Below, in pieces: positions 19,001-26,782 of a DNA stretch of 64,000 nucleotides (position 1 is the first letter of the stretch; every line of letters begins with the position of its first letter). Under the pieces are notes generated by a model. That model worked only from the letters and a program-made list of their open reading frames with translations, was not told the DNA's origin and ran no database searches. The stretch is from Thioclava sediminum. GTDB taxonomy: Bacteria; Pseudomonadota; Alphaproteobacteria; Rhodobacterales; Rhodobacteraceae. The translations under genes were made by a program, and so were the position numbers. The stretch lies in the NCBI RefSeq assembly GCF_002020355.1, contig NZ_MPZV01000001.1, positions 682,001 through 746,000 on the forward strand, written 5' to 3'.

Positions 19001-19637
19001 CTACAATTCAGTGCTGGTGCTGCTGGCGGTCGTACTGTCCACGGCAGGCGTGCTGATCGGGATGCTGGTGATGGGTCAGCAATTCTCGATCATCATGACC
19101 GGCGTCGGCATCGTCGCACTGGCGGGGATCGTGGTGAACAACAACATCATCCTGATCGACACCTATCAGGAATTCTCGCGCTACATGCCCGAGCTCGAGG
19201 CGATCATCCGCACCGCCGAGGCCCGCCTGCGGCCCGTGCTGCTGACCACGATCACCACGATGGCAGGGCTCGCGCCGATGATGTTCGGCCTGTCGCTCGA
19301 TTTCTTCAATGGCGGCTATTCGATCGACAGTCCGACGGCGCTCTGGTGGAAGCAACTGGCGACGGCGGTGGTGTTCGGCCTTGGCACCGCGACGGTGCTG
19401 ACGCTTGTGCTGACGCCCGCGCTGCTGGCAATCCGGGTCTGGTTCAACACCGGCGCCTATCGCGGGACCAAGGCGCTTTCGGCACTTATGCAGGGCATCG
19501 ACAGCCGGGCCGCCCGCGACCTCGCGCTGGAGCGTGCGATGCGCAAGATGCGTGGCCGCGAGATCATCTGGGAGGATGGCGAACCCGAAGGCGGCGTGAA
19601 GCCGCATCTGGTGACACGGCCCGACGCGGCGGAGTGA
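16083..19637 (+). CDS. RND family efflux transporter, second pump, with unusual VDG in TM4
   Basis: Inner-membrane RND pump, 1184 residues, longer than the usual ~1040 because of an extra loop after about residue 490-600 and a long C-terminal tail. The start (ITAYLSLPKEGEPDIEIPM region) and the SGDLVEQNESQDF and GIVVNNNIILIDTY blocks are typical. Oddity: the TM4 proton-relay motif reads VDGAIVVVEY (D402, G403) where most pumps have two adjacent aspartates. The adaptor gene overlaps upstream; no outer-membrane channel is near. The substrate is unknown. The tail after about residue 1120 is charged and probably cytosolic. Confidence 0.9.
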   Translation: MTGIVDWAAARARMVIAFVAISILAGLTAYLSLPKEGEPDIEIPMLFISVPFPGISATDSEKLLVKPMETELAGLDGLDKMTGIAKENYAGLMLEFDFGWDKTKIIADVRDAMNTAEGKFPDGAEKYSINEINFSEFPIVVVTLSGNAPERTLQKLARELQDEVEGLEPVLEAQIAGQRDEMLEVVIDPLKLEAYNVTAPELINVVQANNQLIAAGEVETDGGAFSVKIPATFETAQDVYALPVKKNGESVVTLGDLADIRLTFEDRTGTARFNGEPTVALQIVKRKGYNVIDTVDLLRKTVAETESKWPEPLQRAVDVGISLDQSKTVGAMVSQLEGSVLTAIALVMIVVLATLGTRSALLVGFAIPTSFLLTFLLLGAMGVPISNIVMFGLILAVGMLVDGAIVVVEYADKRISEGSGPMAAYTEAAKRMFWPVVSSTATTLCAFLPMLFWPGVPGEFMGMLPVTIIFVLSASLVVALIYLPVVGGVAGRMSRRLDMGARVIKGWPYGLRLLLAVVSAGLVFLGALLTLNPAFFSGTHTASGNLLASLPGVILFVIATLLSSITFTAAKPQGKPKPIEAGYRRRPFGHFTAAIAGNPIMPLIVVAVIVTGVVMTFGYYGKNNNGTQFFTDSEVEQAIVYIRGRGNLSLTEKDALLQEAENMVIGTPGVGAVFSFAGEGGLNQNNGGASAPRDTIGQIQVEMIPWAERKDDPALDGDVVMEKIMAKIATIPGIQSEYLAQDRGPSSGKPIQLRLEGDDFAALDKAVRQVEAHMADMKGVTAIEDTRPLPGIDWVIDVDVTRAGRFGADVATVGGMVQLVTRGILLDTMRVPSSDEEIEIRVRLPEEDRVLSTLDTLKLRTSEGLVPLANFITRTPAPKLGQIDRIDQTRYYDIKAGVEEGLTNDEGQPITGNERIAALGEWLDTETTLPPGVSYEWSGDLVEQNESQDFLMTAFGGALALMFVILLAQFNSFYNSVLVLLAVVLSTAGVLIGMLVMGQQFSIIMTGVGIVALAGIVVNNNIILIDTYQEFSRYMPELEAIIRTAEARLRPVLLTTITTMAGLAPMMFGLSLDFFNGGYSIDSPTALWWKQLATAVVFGLGTATVLTLVLTPALLAIRVWFNTGAYRGTKALSALMQGIDSRAARDLALERAMRKMRGREIIWEDGEPEGGVKPHLVTRPDAAE

Positions 19638-19650
19638 AGCTGCGAAAATG

Positions 19651-19676
19651 CCCGGGCGGCTAGCCCGGGCGGCTAG
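19651..19676. repeat. 13-bp tandem repeat, two full copies
   Basis: CCCGGGCGGCTAG occurs at 19651-19663 and again at 19664-19676. A partial third copy (CCCGGGC) runs into the larger inverted-repeat element. It lies 13 bases after the RND stop codon. Confidence 0.85.
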
Positions 19677-19814
19677 CCCGGGCCGCGCCCGACCCTCCCC
19701 CCGGGAGGGCGCATTGGCGATGTCGGAGCAGGCACGACCGACCTGCGGGCTTTCGAGATAAAGCGCCAAGCCTCGCAGGGATGGGCGCGCCCACCCAAGG
19801 GTCGAGTGCGGCCC
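19675..19814. repeat. Inverted-repeat intergenic element, copy 1
   Basis: The two ends are inverted: GGGCCGCGCCCGACCCT at the left and AGGGTCGAGTGCGGCCC at the right, with two mismatches. Inside are a 7-bp hairpin CCCTCCC-CCC-GGGAGGG (19693-19709) and a second hairpin built on CCTGCG (19742-19747) with CGCAGG (19774-19779). The second hairpin's apex carries GATAAAG. A second copy lies at 62405-62540 with the same ends and different internal stems. It fills the gap between two converging genes. No open frame of note. Confidence 0.8.
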
Positions 19815-19822
19815 TTCACGCC

Positions 19823-21670
19823 TTACGCCGCCCCTTGCTCTGCCTCGTCTTCCTCTTCCGCCGATTGCCGCGCCCACATCGAGGCGTAGCGGCCACGCTG
19901 TGCCAGCAACTCCTCGTGGCGTCCGCGCTCGATGATCTCGCCCTTGTCGAGCACGAGGATCTGATCGGCATCCGCGATAGTCGACAGTCGGTGCGCGATG
20001 GTGATCACCGAGCGCCCCTCGCCCATCGCCTTCAGGCTCATCTGGATGTCGCGTTCGGTCTGCGTATCGAGCGCCGAGGTCGCCTCATCGAGCAACAAGA
20101 TCGGCGGATTCTTCAGGATCGTGCGTGCGATACCCACCCGCTGCTTTTCGCCGCCAGAAAGCTTCAGACCGCGCTCGCCCACGGCCGTGTCATAGCCTTC
20201 GGGCAGGCTCAGCACGAAGTCATGGATGCGCGCCGCCTTCGCGGCCGCCACGATCTCTTCGTCCGACGCATCGGCGCGCCCATAGGCGATGTTGTAGCGG
20301 ATGGTGTCGTTGAACAGCACGGTATCCTGCGGCACCACGCCGATCGACTGCTGCAGACTCTCCTGCGTCACATCGCGCAGGTCCTGCCCGTCGATGCGGA
20401 TCGCGCCGCCGGTCACCTCGTAGAAGCGAAACAGCAGGCGCCCGATCGTCGACTTGCCCGAGCCCGAGGGCCCGACCAGCGCCACGGTCTGGCCAGCGGG
20501 CACGTCGAAGGAAATCCCCTTCAGGATCGGTCGCGTCGGGTCATAGGCGAATTCAACATGGTCGAAGCTGATATGCCCGCCTTTCACTTTCAGAACATCT
20601 GCATCCTCTTTGTCCTGAATTTCGGCCGGTTGCTGCAACAGATCGAACATTTCGCCCATATCGACCAGCGCCTGCCGGATCTCGCGATAGACCGTGCCGA
20701 GGAAGCCCAGCGGCATGGTGATCTGGATCATGTAGGCCTGCACCATGACGAAATCGCCGACCGTCAGCGTGCCCGCCTGCACCTGCATCGCGGCCATGAC
20801 CATCACCGTCACGAGCCCGATCGTGATGATCAGCGTCTGGCCCGCATTGAGCGCCGCGAGCGACTGGCCGGTCTTCACCGCCATCGACTCGTAGCCCTTC
20901 ATTGACTCGTCGTAGCGTTCCGCCTCGCGCTTGGCCGCGCCGAAATATTTCACCGTCTCGAAGTTCAGCAGGCTGTCGATCGCCTTCTGGTTCGCCGCCG
21001 TATCGGCCTTGTTCATCTCGCGCCGGATGTTCACGCGCCACTCGGTGACCTTGAAGGTGAACTTGATATAGGCCGCGATGGTGACCAGCACGACCGCGGC
21101 ATAGCGCCAGTCGAAGACCACCGCGAAGATGATCGCCACCAGCGTCAGCTCGACGATCAGCGGGCCGACCGAGAACAGCATGAAGCGCAGCAGGAACTCG
21201 ACGCCTTTCACCCCGCGTTCGATGATCCGGCTGAGGCCGCCGGTTTTGCGGGTGATGTGATAGCGCAGGCTCAGCTGATGCATATGGGTGAAGGTCTGCA
21301 GCGCCAGATGACGCAGCGCGCGTTGCGCCACCTTCACGAAGATCGCATCGCGCAGCTCGCCGAAGGCCACGGTCATCAGGCGCGCGACGCCGTAAGCCAC
21401 GGTGATCGCCACCGCCCCCATGCCCAGCGCCCAGGCCGCCGAGGTGCCCTCGCCCGAGAGCGCGTTGACCGCCTCGCGATAGACGAAAGGCGTCGAGACC
21501 GAGATGATCTTGGCGATAACCAGCATCACCATCGCGAAGACGACGCGGCGCTTCACCCACGGGGCTTCATGCGCCCAGAGATAGGGCAGCACCGCGCGGA
21601 TCGTGCGCCAGCCGCGGGCGCGTTCCTCGGCATTCATCTTGCCCTTGGTCGTGATCTGTGCCGGAGGCAT
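19823..21670 (-). CDS. Atm1-type ABC exporter (half-transporter with fused ATPase)
   Basis: Inner-membrane ABC exporter of the Atm1/HMT1 group, 615 residues, thought to export glutathione-linked sulfur, iron-sulfur precursors or metals and to act as a homodimer. The membrane domain with six helices (about 40-340) includes the Atm1-type stretch NFETVKYFGAAKREAERYDE. The ATPase domain has GPSGSGKST, a VPQDTVLFNDTI Q-loop region, LSGGEKQRVGIAR and LLLDEATSALDT. It converges on the RND gene across the inverted-repeat element. The LysM gene lies upstream on the same strand, 138 bp away. Confidence 0.92.
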   Translation of the reverse strand: MPPAQITTKGKMNAEERARGWRTIRAVLPYLWAHEAPWVKRRVVFAMVMLVIAKIISVSTPFVYREAVNALSGEGTSAAWALGMGAVAITVAYGVARLMTVAFGELRDAIFVKVAQRALRHLALQTFTHMHQLSLRYHITRKTGGLSRIIERGVKGVEFLLRFMLFSVGPLIVELTLVAIIFAVVFDWRYAAVVLVTIAAYIKFTFKVTEWRVNIRREMNKADTAANQKAIDSLLNFETVKYFGAAKREAERYDESMKGYESMAVKTGQSLAALNAGQTLIITIGLVTVMVMAAMQVQAGTLTVGDFVMVQAYMIQITMPLGFLGTVYREIRQALVDMGEMFDLLQQPAEIQDKEDADVLKVKGGHISFDHVEFAYDPTRPILKGISFDVPAGQTVALVGPSGSGKSTIGRLLFRFYEVTGGAIRIDGQDLRDVTQESLQQSIGVVPQDTVLFNDTIRYNIAYGRADASDEEIVAAAKAARIHDFVLSLPEGYDTAVGERGLKLSGGEKQRVGIARTILKNPPILLLDEATSALDTQTERDIQMSLKAMGEGRSVITIAHRLSTIADADQILVLDKGEIIERGRHEELLAQRGRYASMWARQSAEEEDEAEQGAA

Positions 21671-21685
21671 CGCGCCCTCCTCTTC

Positions 21686-21750
21686 CTCTTGGCTAAAATA
21701 TCCCGGGGGCTCCCGTCAGGGAGCGGGGCAGCGCCCCTCACCGGGCAAAC
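21686..21750. repeat. GC-rich intergenic hairpin mosaic, reverse orientation
   Basis: TAAAATATCCCGGGGG is the reverse complement of the motif at about 4854-4868. It is followed by small GC palindromes (GCTCCCGTCAGGGAGC and GGGGCAGCGCCCC). It separates the LysM gene from the Atm1-type gene. Confidence 0.5.
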
Positions 21751-21807
21751 CTGCGCGCAACCTACTCGGCGGCGCGCAGGAGTCCAGCCATGCAAGAGGT
21801 CTGTGCG

Positions 21808-23292
21808 CTACTGCGCAGCCTCGGCGGGCTGCGCATCGGGGGCGGGAATGTCGAAGACCTGCCCCGGATAGATCAGGTCGGGGTCGCGGATCTGGTCGCG
21901 ATTGGCGTCGAAGACCCGCACATAAAGGAACCCGTCGCCATAGACCTCGCGCGCGATCGCCCAGAGCGTATTGCCCTTCACGATCTGCACCACTTTCACC
22001 GCGTCGCCCACCTCTCCGGTCGCACGCACCGAAGCCGCCTGCGCACCGGTCGGATCGGCCGCGCTCGCCACGAGGATCTCGTCGGGCTGGTCGAAGCCGG
22101 TCTCGGCCCGCGCGACCACCTTGCCGGACGCATCCTGCGCGTCGATCCGCAGCTTATGCTCGCCCGTGCCCAAGCCAGGCAGGCTGAGCGACCAGCGCCC
22201 ATCCGCACCCGGCTGCGCCTCGGCGACGAGCGTGTCGTCGAGATAGGCCGACAGCGTCGTGCCCTCGGGCGCGCCGCGCCCTTCGCTGCGCGCAACCTCG
22301 CCCGAGCCGAAGGAGATCGTGTCGATCACCAGATCGTCGCTTTTCGGAGCGAGCAGCCGCGCGCCATCGGCATCTGCGATGAGCGGCGCTGCCGGCGGCG
22401 TGGGTGTCGAGGGGGCCGCCTCGGTCCCAGTTGCGGCGGTCGTGCCCGCGTCAGTGTCGGTCATCGCCGCACCATCCGTCGCCGAAGCCGTCGCCCCGCC
22501 GCTTCCATCTGTCGCACCATCCGCAGCCGTTCCGGAGGTCGCACTCTCCCCTGCCGAAGCAAGGCGCTCCTGTTTCGGCTGGCCACGCAGCACGAGCGTC
22601 TCGGCACTGTCACGCGTGGTGCCATCCGCGCCGGTCACCCGCAGCGAGAGCGCGCGTGGACCATCGGAAGGCGGCAGATCGAAGAGCGAGGCGAAGCTGC
22701 CGCCGCCATCGGCCAGCGTGCTCGCCACGACTTTCCCGTCAACCAGAATATCGAGCTTGGCGCTCGGTTCGGCCCGCCCGGCGAGCGTCACCGATCCGTC
22801 GGGTGCGGCGCGTAGCGCATCGAATTGCACCTGGGCGAGCGGCTTGCCGTCCGGCGCCGCCTTTGCAGTGGTGCTGTCAGCCTCGGTGGCAGCCCCAGCG
22901 TCCGGCCCGGTGGCGGTTGCCGTGGCGGATGGCTCCGCACCAGTCTCACCAGTCGTTTCAACCAGCTTATCCGTAGGCTCCTCTGCCAGCGGAGCCACGG
23001 CACTCGCCGCATCTTCCGCTTCCTGAGCCACGGTTTCCACGCTTTGCTTTTGCGGCGCGGCGGTCCCGGAGGCCGTCTCCGCGCCCCCCTCTTGCGCCGT
23101 TTGCGGCGCCCCTGCGGAACCGGTCGCGGCGGTTGTATCTGTCCCCGATGGTTGCGCCCCTTCGCGTTCCACCGGGCGCAGAACGCCCCAAAGCACCAGC
23201 CCCAAGACCACGAGGAGCAGCGCGACCGCCCCCCCTTTCACCGCCCCGAGCCCGGTGCTCTCGACTGGTTGATCCGTCACGTTTTCATTCAT
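21808..23292 (-). CDS. Membrane-anchored LysM-domain protein
   Basis: A 494-residue envelope protein. After a short cytosolic start, one membrane helix (about 19-38: GGAVALLLVVLGLVLWGVL) anchors it. A long Ala/Thr/Glu low-complexity linker follows, then repeated beta-rich modules (VTLAGRAEPSAKLDILVDGKV and a similar GEVARSEGRGAPEGT block), and a C-terminal LysM domain (VKGNTLWAIAREVYGDG through YPGQVFDIP). The family binds peptidoglycan, so the protein probably bridges inner membrane and wall. It is divergent from the LOG gene. The precise role is unknown; it is not an enzyme by any visible motif. Confidence 0.8.
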   Translation of the reverse strand: MNENVTDQPVESTGLGAVKGGAVALLLVVLGLVLWGVLRPVEREGAQPSGTDTTAATGSAGAPQTAQEGGAETASGTAAPQKQSVETVAQEAEDAASAVAPLAEEPTDKLVETTGETGAEPSATATATGPDAGAATEADSTTAKAAPDGKPLAQVQFDALRAAPDGSVTLAGRAEPSAKLDILVDGKVVASTLADGGGSFASLFDLPPSDGPRALSLRVTGADGTTRDSAETLVLRGQPKQERLASAGESATSGTAADGATDGSGGATASATDGAAMTDTDAGTTAATGTEAAPSTPTPPAAPLIADADGARLLAPKSDDLVIDTISFGSGEVARSEGRGAPEGTTLSAYLDDTLVAEAQPGADGRWSLSLPGLGTGEHKLRIDAQDASGKVVARAETGFDQPDEILVASAADPTGAQAASVRATGEVGDAVKVVQIVKGNTLWAIAREVYGDGFLYVRVFDANRDQIRDPDLIYPGQVFDIPAPDAQPAEAAQ

Positions 23293-23360
23293 TTAAGTCC
23301 CGCCTTCACGTCATCCCTCGGGGCCTGCCGCCTGTTCTTATGTGCGGCTAGGTCACCCGG

Positions 23361-23372
23361 TCCCTTGAGGGA
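23361..23372. promoter_or_regulatory. 12-bp palindrome in divergent promoter region
   Basis: TCCCT-TG-AGGGA lies between the LysM gene (minus) and the LOG gene (plus). It overlaps a GGAACTT -35-like string on the plus strand. It could be an operator, but no regulator is adjacent and the evidence is only the symmetry. Confidence 0.3.
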
Positions 23373-23427
23373 ACTTAGCAACCCCGGTATCACCGCTCAA
23401 TAACAATGCATTTTCGGAGACACCGTC

Positions 23428-23982
23428 ATGACCCTTCCCCGTTCCGTCTGTGTCTATTGCGGCTCTCGTTCGGGCGCGAAGCCTGCTTATGCGGCAGCAG
23501 CGCAGGAAACCGGAGAGATGCTCGCCGCGCGCGACTGGCAGCTGGTCTACGGCGCGGGCGATGTCGGGCTGATGGGAGAGGTCGCGCGCGCGGCGCAAAC
23601 CGCGGGTGGGCGCACCTTCGGCGTGATCCCCGAGCATCTCTTCCCGCGCGAGGTCGGCAAGCGCGACCTGACCACCTTCGTCGTCACCGAGACGATGCAC
23701 GAGCGCAAGAAGGTGATGTTCATGAATGCCGATGCGGTGGTGGTGCTGCCGGGCGGTGCGGGCTCGCTCGATGAGCTGTTCGAAGTGCTGACATGGCGCC
23801 AGATCGGCCTGCATGAGAAGCCGATCTATCTGCTCAATATCGAGGGCTACTGGGCCCCGCTCGAGGCGCTGATCGACCATATCATCGGCGAGGGCTTCGC
23901 GGATGCGTCGCTGCGCGAGCTGGTCGTGACGGTCGATAGCGTGGCGGAGCTGGAAAGCGCGCTCGTCTCAGCTTTCGCCTAA
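23428..23982 (+). CDS. LOG family protein (cytokinin riboside 5'-monophosphate phosphoribohydrolase-like)
   Basis: Rossmann-fold nucleotide hydrolase that releases a base from a nucleoside 5'-monophosphate, 184 residues, normal length. The N-terminal VCVYCGSRSG, the MHERK block (90-94) and the active-site PGGAGSLDE (108-116) are all present. The usual PGGxGT has Ser in place of Thr here, a mild change. In bacteria the family is often a housekeeping enzyme of unclear physiological substrate. The 3' end overlaps the tail of rarD on the other strand by 15 bases. Confidence 0.9.
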   Translation: MTLPRSVCVYCGSRSGAKPAYAAAAQETGEMLAARDWQLVYGAGDVGLMGEVARAAQTAGGRTFGVIPEHLFPREVGKRDLTTFVVTETMHERKKVMFMNADAVVVLPGGAGSLDELFEVLTWRQIGLHEKPIYLLNIEGYWAPLEALIDHIIGEGFADASLRELVVTVDSVAELESALVSAFA

Positions 23983-24909
23983 ACCGCGCTGCGTGGCGGG
24001 CTGTGCCGCAGGCTGCGGGCGGCGCATCCGCAGGTTGGCGCTGGAATAGAGCGCGAGCGCCGTCCAGATCAGCCCCAGCGCAATCGCGTGCCAGATCGTG
24101 ACCGTCTCGCCGAAGGCAAGCGTCGCCACCGCGAATTGCAGTGTCGGGTTGAGATATTGCACCAGCCCCACGGTCGCCATCCGCACGCGCTGCGCCGCAT
24201 AGGCGAACAGCAGCAAGGGCGTACCGGTCAGCGGGCCGGAGAAGATCAGAAGCAGCGTCGTCTTCCAGTCGCCGCCGAAATGGCCTGCACCGGGCGCATT
24301 GCCCCACCAGCCCGCGTGATAGCCCCAGAGCACAATCAGCGCGACGGGCGAGAGCAGCAGCACCTCGGCGCAGACCGAGACCATCGGCCCCGCGCGCAGC
24401 CCCTTCTTGATCAGCCCGTAAGTGCCGAACGTCGCGGCAAGGATCAGCGAGACCCAAGGCGCCACGCCCAGCCCGATCGTCAGGACGATGACCGCCGTGG
24501 CCGCCAGCGCGACCGCCATCCATTGCCGCGTGCTCAGCGCCTCGCGATAGACGATCAGCCCGAGGACGACGGCGACGAGCGGGAAGATGTAATAGCCGAG
24601 TGACGCCTGCACCGCATGGCCGAAATGGACCGACCAGATGAAGGTGAACCAGTTCGCCGAGATCATAAACGCCGCTGTCGCGATCACCAGCGTTCCGCGC
24701 CCGCGACGTTCCGCCAGCGCGATCCAAAGCTCGCCAAGGCGGCCTTTCAGCCCGAGGATCACGGCGAAGAACAGGAAGGACCAGAGCGTGCGATGGGCAA
24801 GCACCTCGATCGGCGGCATCCCGTCGAGCATTTTGTAATAGAGGCCCGACAGCCCCCAGATGACGCAGGCCGTCACCATCGCCCAGAAGCCCTTGACCGC
24901 CTCGTTCAT
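23968..24909 (-). CDS. rarD: RarD-type EamA permease
   Basis: Ten-helix drug/metabolite transporter of the RarD subgroup, 313 residues. The opening (GFWAMVTACVIWGLSGLYYKML, then a HRTLWSF block) and the VQYLNPTLQF block near the end are RarD hallmarks. The name comes from chloramphenicol sensitivity in another genus; the true substrate is unknown. It converges with the LOG gene, overlapping 15 bases, and is divergent from the DUF1206 gene. Confidence 0.88.
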   Translation of the reverse strand: MNEAVKGFWAMVTACVIWGLSGLYYKMLDGMPPIEVLAHRTLWSFLFFAVILGLKGRLGELWIALAERRGRGTLVIATAAFMISANWFTFIWSVHFGHAVQASLGYYIFPLVAVVLGLIVYREALSTRQWMAVALAATAVIVLTIGLGVAPWVSLILAATFGTYGLIKKGLRAGPMVSVCAEVLLLSPVALIVLWGYHAGWWGNAPGAGHFGGDWKTTLLLIFSGPLTGTPLLLFAYAAQRVRMATVGLVQYLNPTLQFAVATLAFGETVTIWHAIALGLIWTALALYSSANLRMRRPQPAAQPATQRGLGES

Positions 24910-25042
24910 CGAAATTCCCTTCTCTCAACCGCGAGACCCTGACCGATTGGCGGGCGAAAGGAAAGGCCGCGCCTCACGGGAACCTGTGCGCTTGTCCACG
25001 CATTGGGTCTGCGTCAATTCACAGTACCGAGAGAGACCGCCA

Positions 25043-25888
25043 ATGTCCGCTACAGACAGCCACGACCCCGACGATTTCGCTTGGGCAGTGCCCGTGATGC
25101 GCACGGGCTACGGGGGGCGCGGGCTGGTCTATCTCGTCGTCGCCGGCGTATCGCTCTGGTCGCTGTTTCATGGCGGCAGCGCCGAGGGCACCAAGCAGGT
25201 GCTGCAGAAGCTGTCGAGCGGCTGGGGCGCCGTGGTGCTGGTCGCCATCGCCCTCGGCATGGCGGCTTATGCGATCTGGCGTGTAGTCGATGCGGTTTGG
25301 GACCTCGAAGCCTATGGCGATGACATCAAAGGCTGGTTCGCGCGGATCGGCCTCGTCGTAAGTGGCCTCGTGCATTTGGGCATCGGCGGCATTGCGGTGA
25401 CAGCACTGGTCGCGCGCGCCAGCGGCGACAACGGGACGAGCAAGCTGGTCTCCACGATCCTGAGCGCACCGATGGGGCGCATCGCGCTTGGCGTCATCGG
25501 GCTGATCGTGATCGGCGCGGGTGGCTACTACCTCTATAAGGGGATCACCAAGGCCTATCTGAAGCACCTGAAAGCCAACGAGGTCACCCGGCGTGCCAAT
25601 ATCGTGCTGCAGGCGGGGCTTGCGGCGCAGGGCGTCGTAATCGCGATCATGGGCGCGCTGATCGTCTATGCGGCCTATAGCTACGATCCCTCCAGCGCGG
25701 GCGGGCTTGGCAAGGTGTTCGAATGGCTACGCGGACACCCGTTCGGGCAGTTCCTCACCGGGGCGATCTGCGTAGGCCTTCTCGGGTTCTCCGTGTTCTG
25801 CTTCGTCAACGCGGTCTATCGGATCGTGCCGCGCGCAAGCGACCCCGATATCGAGACGCTCAAACAGAGCCTCGAGAGCGACGACTGA
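25043..25888 (+). CDS. DUF1206 integral membrane protein
   Basis: A 281-residue membrane protein with about six helices arranged as three similar pairs. Each pair has a Gly-rich start (YGGRGLVYLVVAGVSLW; RIGLVVSGLVHLGIGGIAV; NIVLQAGLAAQGVVIAIMGALIV), as in DUF1206 proteins. The ATG at 25043 is chosen because the preceding 61 codons lack a ribosome site and run into the neighbouring promoter. GGAAC at 24979-24983 followed 17 bases later by CATT resembles an extracytoplasmic-function promoter. Function unknown. Confidence 0.82.
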   Translation: MSATDSHDPDDFAWAVPVMRTGYGGRGLVYLVVAGVSLWSLFHGGSAEGTKQVLQKLSSGWGAVVLVAIALGMAAYAIWRVVDAVWDLEAYGDDIKGWFARIGLVVSGLVHLGIGGIAVTALVARASGDNGTSKLVSTILSAPMGRIALGVIGLIVIGAGGYYLYKGITKAYLKHLKANEVTRRANIVLQAGLAAQGVVIAIMGALIVYAAYSYDPSSAGGLGKVFEWLRGHPFGQFLTGAICVGLLGFSVFCFVNAVYRIVPRASDPDIETLKQSLESDD

Positions 25889-25914
25889 ACCGCCTCTTCC
25901 CTCCCCATCCAACG

Positions 25915-25948
25915 AACGCCGCGCGGGTCTCGCGCGGCGTTTTCTTTT
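25915..25948 (+). terminator. Rho-independent terminator after the DUF1206 gene
   Basis: AACGCCGCGCG (25915-25925) pairs with CGCGCGGCGTT (25931-25941) around GGTCT, followed by a T-rich run to 25948. Confidence 0.88.
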
Positions 25949-26041
25949 GTTCGGAATCGTCCGAAAAAATATTTAGTTGAGCCGTCCGTGGCGCTCGGAC
26001 ACCACCGCAAAGCCCCCACTTCCTTCCCAAATCTCCTATGA

Positions 26042-26075
26042 AAAAGCGCCGCGCGAAAACCCGCACGGCGCTTTT
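26042..26075 (-). terminator. Rho-independent terminator of the host-attachment-family operon
   Basis: AAAAGCGCCG (26042-26051) pairs with CGGCGCTTTT (26066-26075). On the minus strand it ends in a run of five T, 25 bases after the stop of the gene at 26100. Confidence 0.82.
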
Positions 26076-26099
26076 CCTGTCATCTTGGCGAGGCGCGGA

Positions 26100-26555
26100 T
26101 TACGCGGTCGCGAGCTCTTCCTTCACCAGCTTTTCGATCTCGTCGCGCGGGTGGTTGGTCAGCGTCTTGTCGATCTCGGCCACCACCACGTCGGAGACTT
26201 CCTTATGCAGTGCAGAGCGGATTTCGCCCAGGACGCGCGGCGCCGCAACGATCACCAGCCGCTCGATCCGGCCCTTATGGACCATTTTGTAGAGCCGCTC
26301 GGCCAGATCGTCGGCGAAGCGCATCTTCGCCAGCTCGTGCCAGTCGGTCTCCTGGAAGGCCGAGCGATGGCCGGGGCCGTCATCGGCCATACGTCCGGGG
26401 CTGTCGGTGCCCTGCTCGTGATCCGGCGGGTTCTCCTGCTCGTCGATGCGGCGCACGACGAGGTTGGGATCCTGCTCGTCCATCATGTTTTCGAGAAACA
26501 GCGCTTTCTCGCCATCCGCGATCACAACCCAGGTGCCTTTGGAAAGCTTGGTCAT
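26100..26555 (-). CDS. Host attachment family protein (PF10116-like)
   Basis: A 151-residue soluble protein matching the family named 'protein required for attachment to host cells'. It has a start of TWVVIADGEKALFLEN, an internal DxxGRMADD-type Gly/Asp linker with FQETDWHELAKMRFADDLAERL, and IERLVIVAAPRVLGEIRSALH near the end. The fold is RNase H/eRF1-like by family knowledge. The name is historical and free-living bacteria carry it widely, often with stress genes. The ATG at 26555 overlaps the stop of the 75-residue gene (ATGTGATG), so the two are coupled. Confidence 0.85.
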   Translation of the reverse strand: MTKLSKGTWVVIADGEKALFLENMMDEQDPNLVVRRIDEQENPPDHEQGTDSPGRMADDGPGHRSAFQETDWHELAKMRFADDLAERLYKMVHKGRIERLVIVAAPRVLGEIRSALHKEVSDVVVAEIDKTLTNHPRDEIEKLVKEELATA

Positions 26556-26782
26556 CACATCTTCTCCTTTTCACCGCTGTCGCGCTCGTCACCGCCCAAC
26601 GGACGGGTCGCGCCTGCCGAAGTCTCATCCAGGCGTTTCTTCTCGTCGCGGGTGCCGACCTTGCGATTGAGGTTCCCGCCCGAGCTGCCTTGCCCTTCCG
26701 GCGTCTCGATATTCTCGGGCTTCTCGCCGAGGACCTCTTCGGTTTCGCGCTTGCCGTCCTTGGAACGAATACGCTCTGCCAT
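26555..26782 (-). CDS. Small disordered hydrophilic protein
   Basis: A 75-residue protein from the ATG at 26782, with a strong GAGGAGG ribosome site. It is almost entirely charged or small residues (Glu, Lys, Arg, Gly, Asp), with no hydrophobic core, so it is predicted disordered. Only the first block (MAERIRSKDGKRETEE) looks helix-prone. Its stop overlaps the start of the host-attachment-family gene. On the minus strand GGAAC (26844-26840) and GTT (26821-26819) 18 bases apart may form an ECF-type promoter. Function unknown; a stress-linked protein is a guess from neighbours. Confidence 0.7.
   Translation of the reverse strand: MAERIRSKDGKRETEEVLGEKPENIETPEGQGSSGGNLNRKVGTRDEKKRLDETSAGATRPLGGDERDSGEKEKM

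Noticed and set aside
19638-19822. A transposase gene within the inverted-end element
   Set aside because: The element is only about 135 bp and has no open frame, so at most it is non-autonomous.
26100-26558. Prophage or symbiosis island based on the host-attachment-family name
   Set aside because: The family is widespread in free-living proteobacteria and no phage or symbiosis gene is near.
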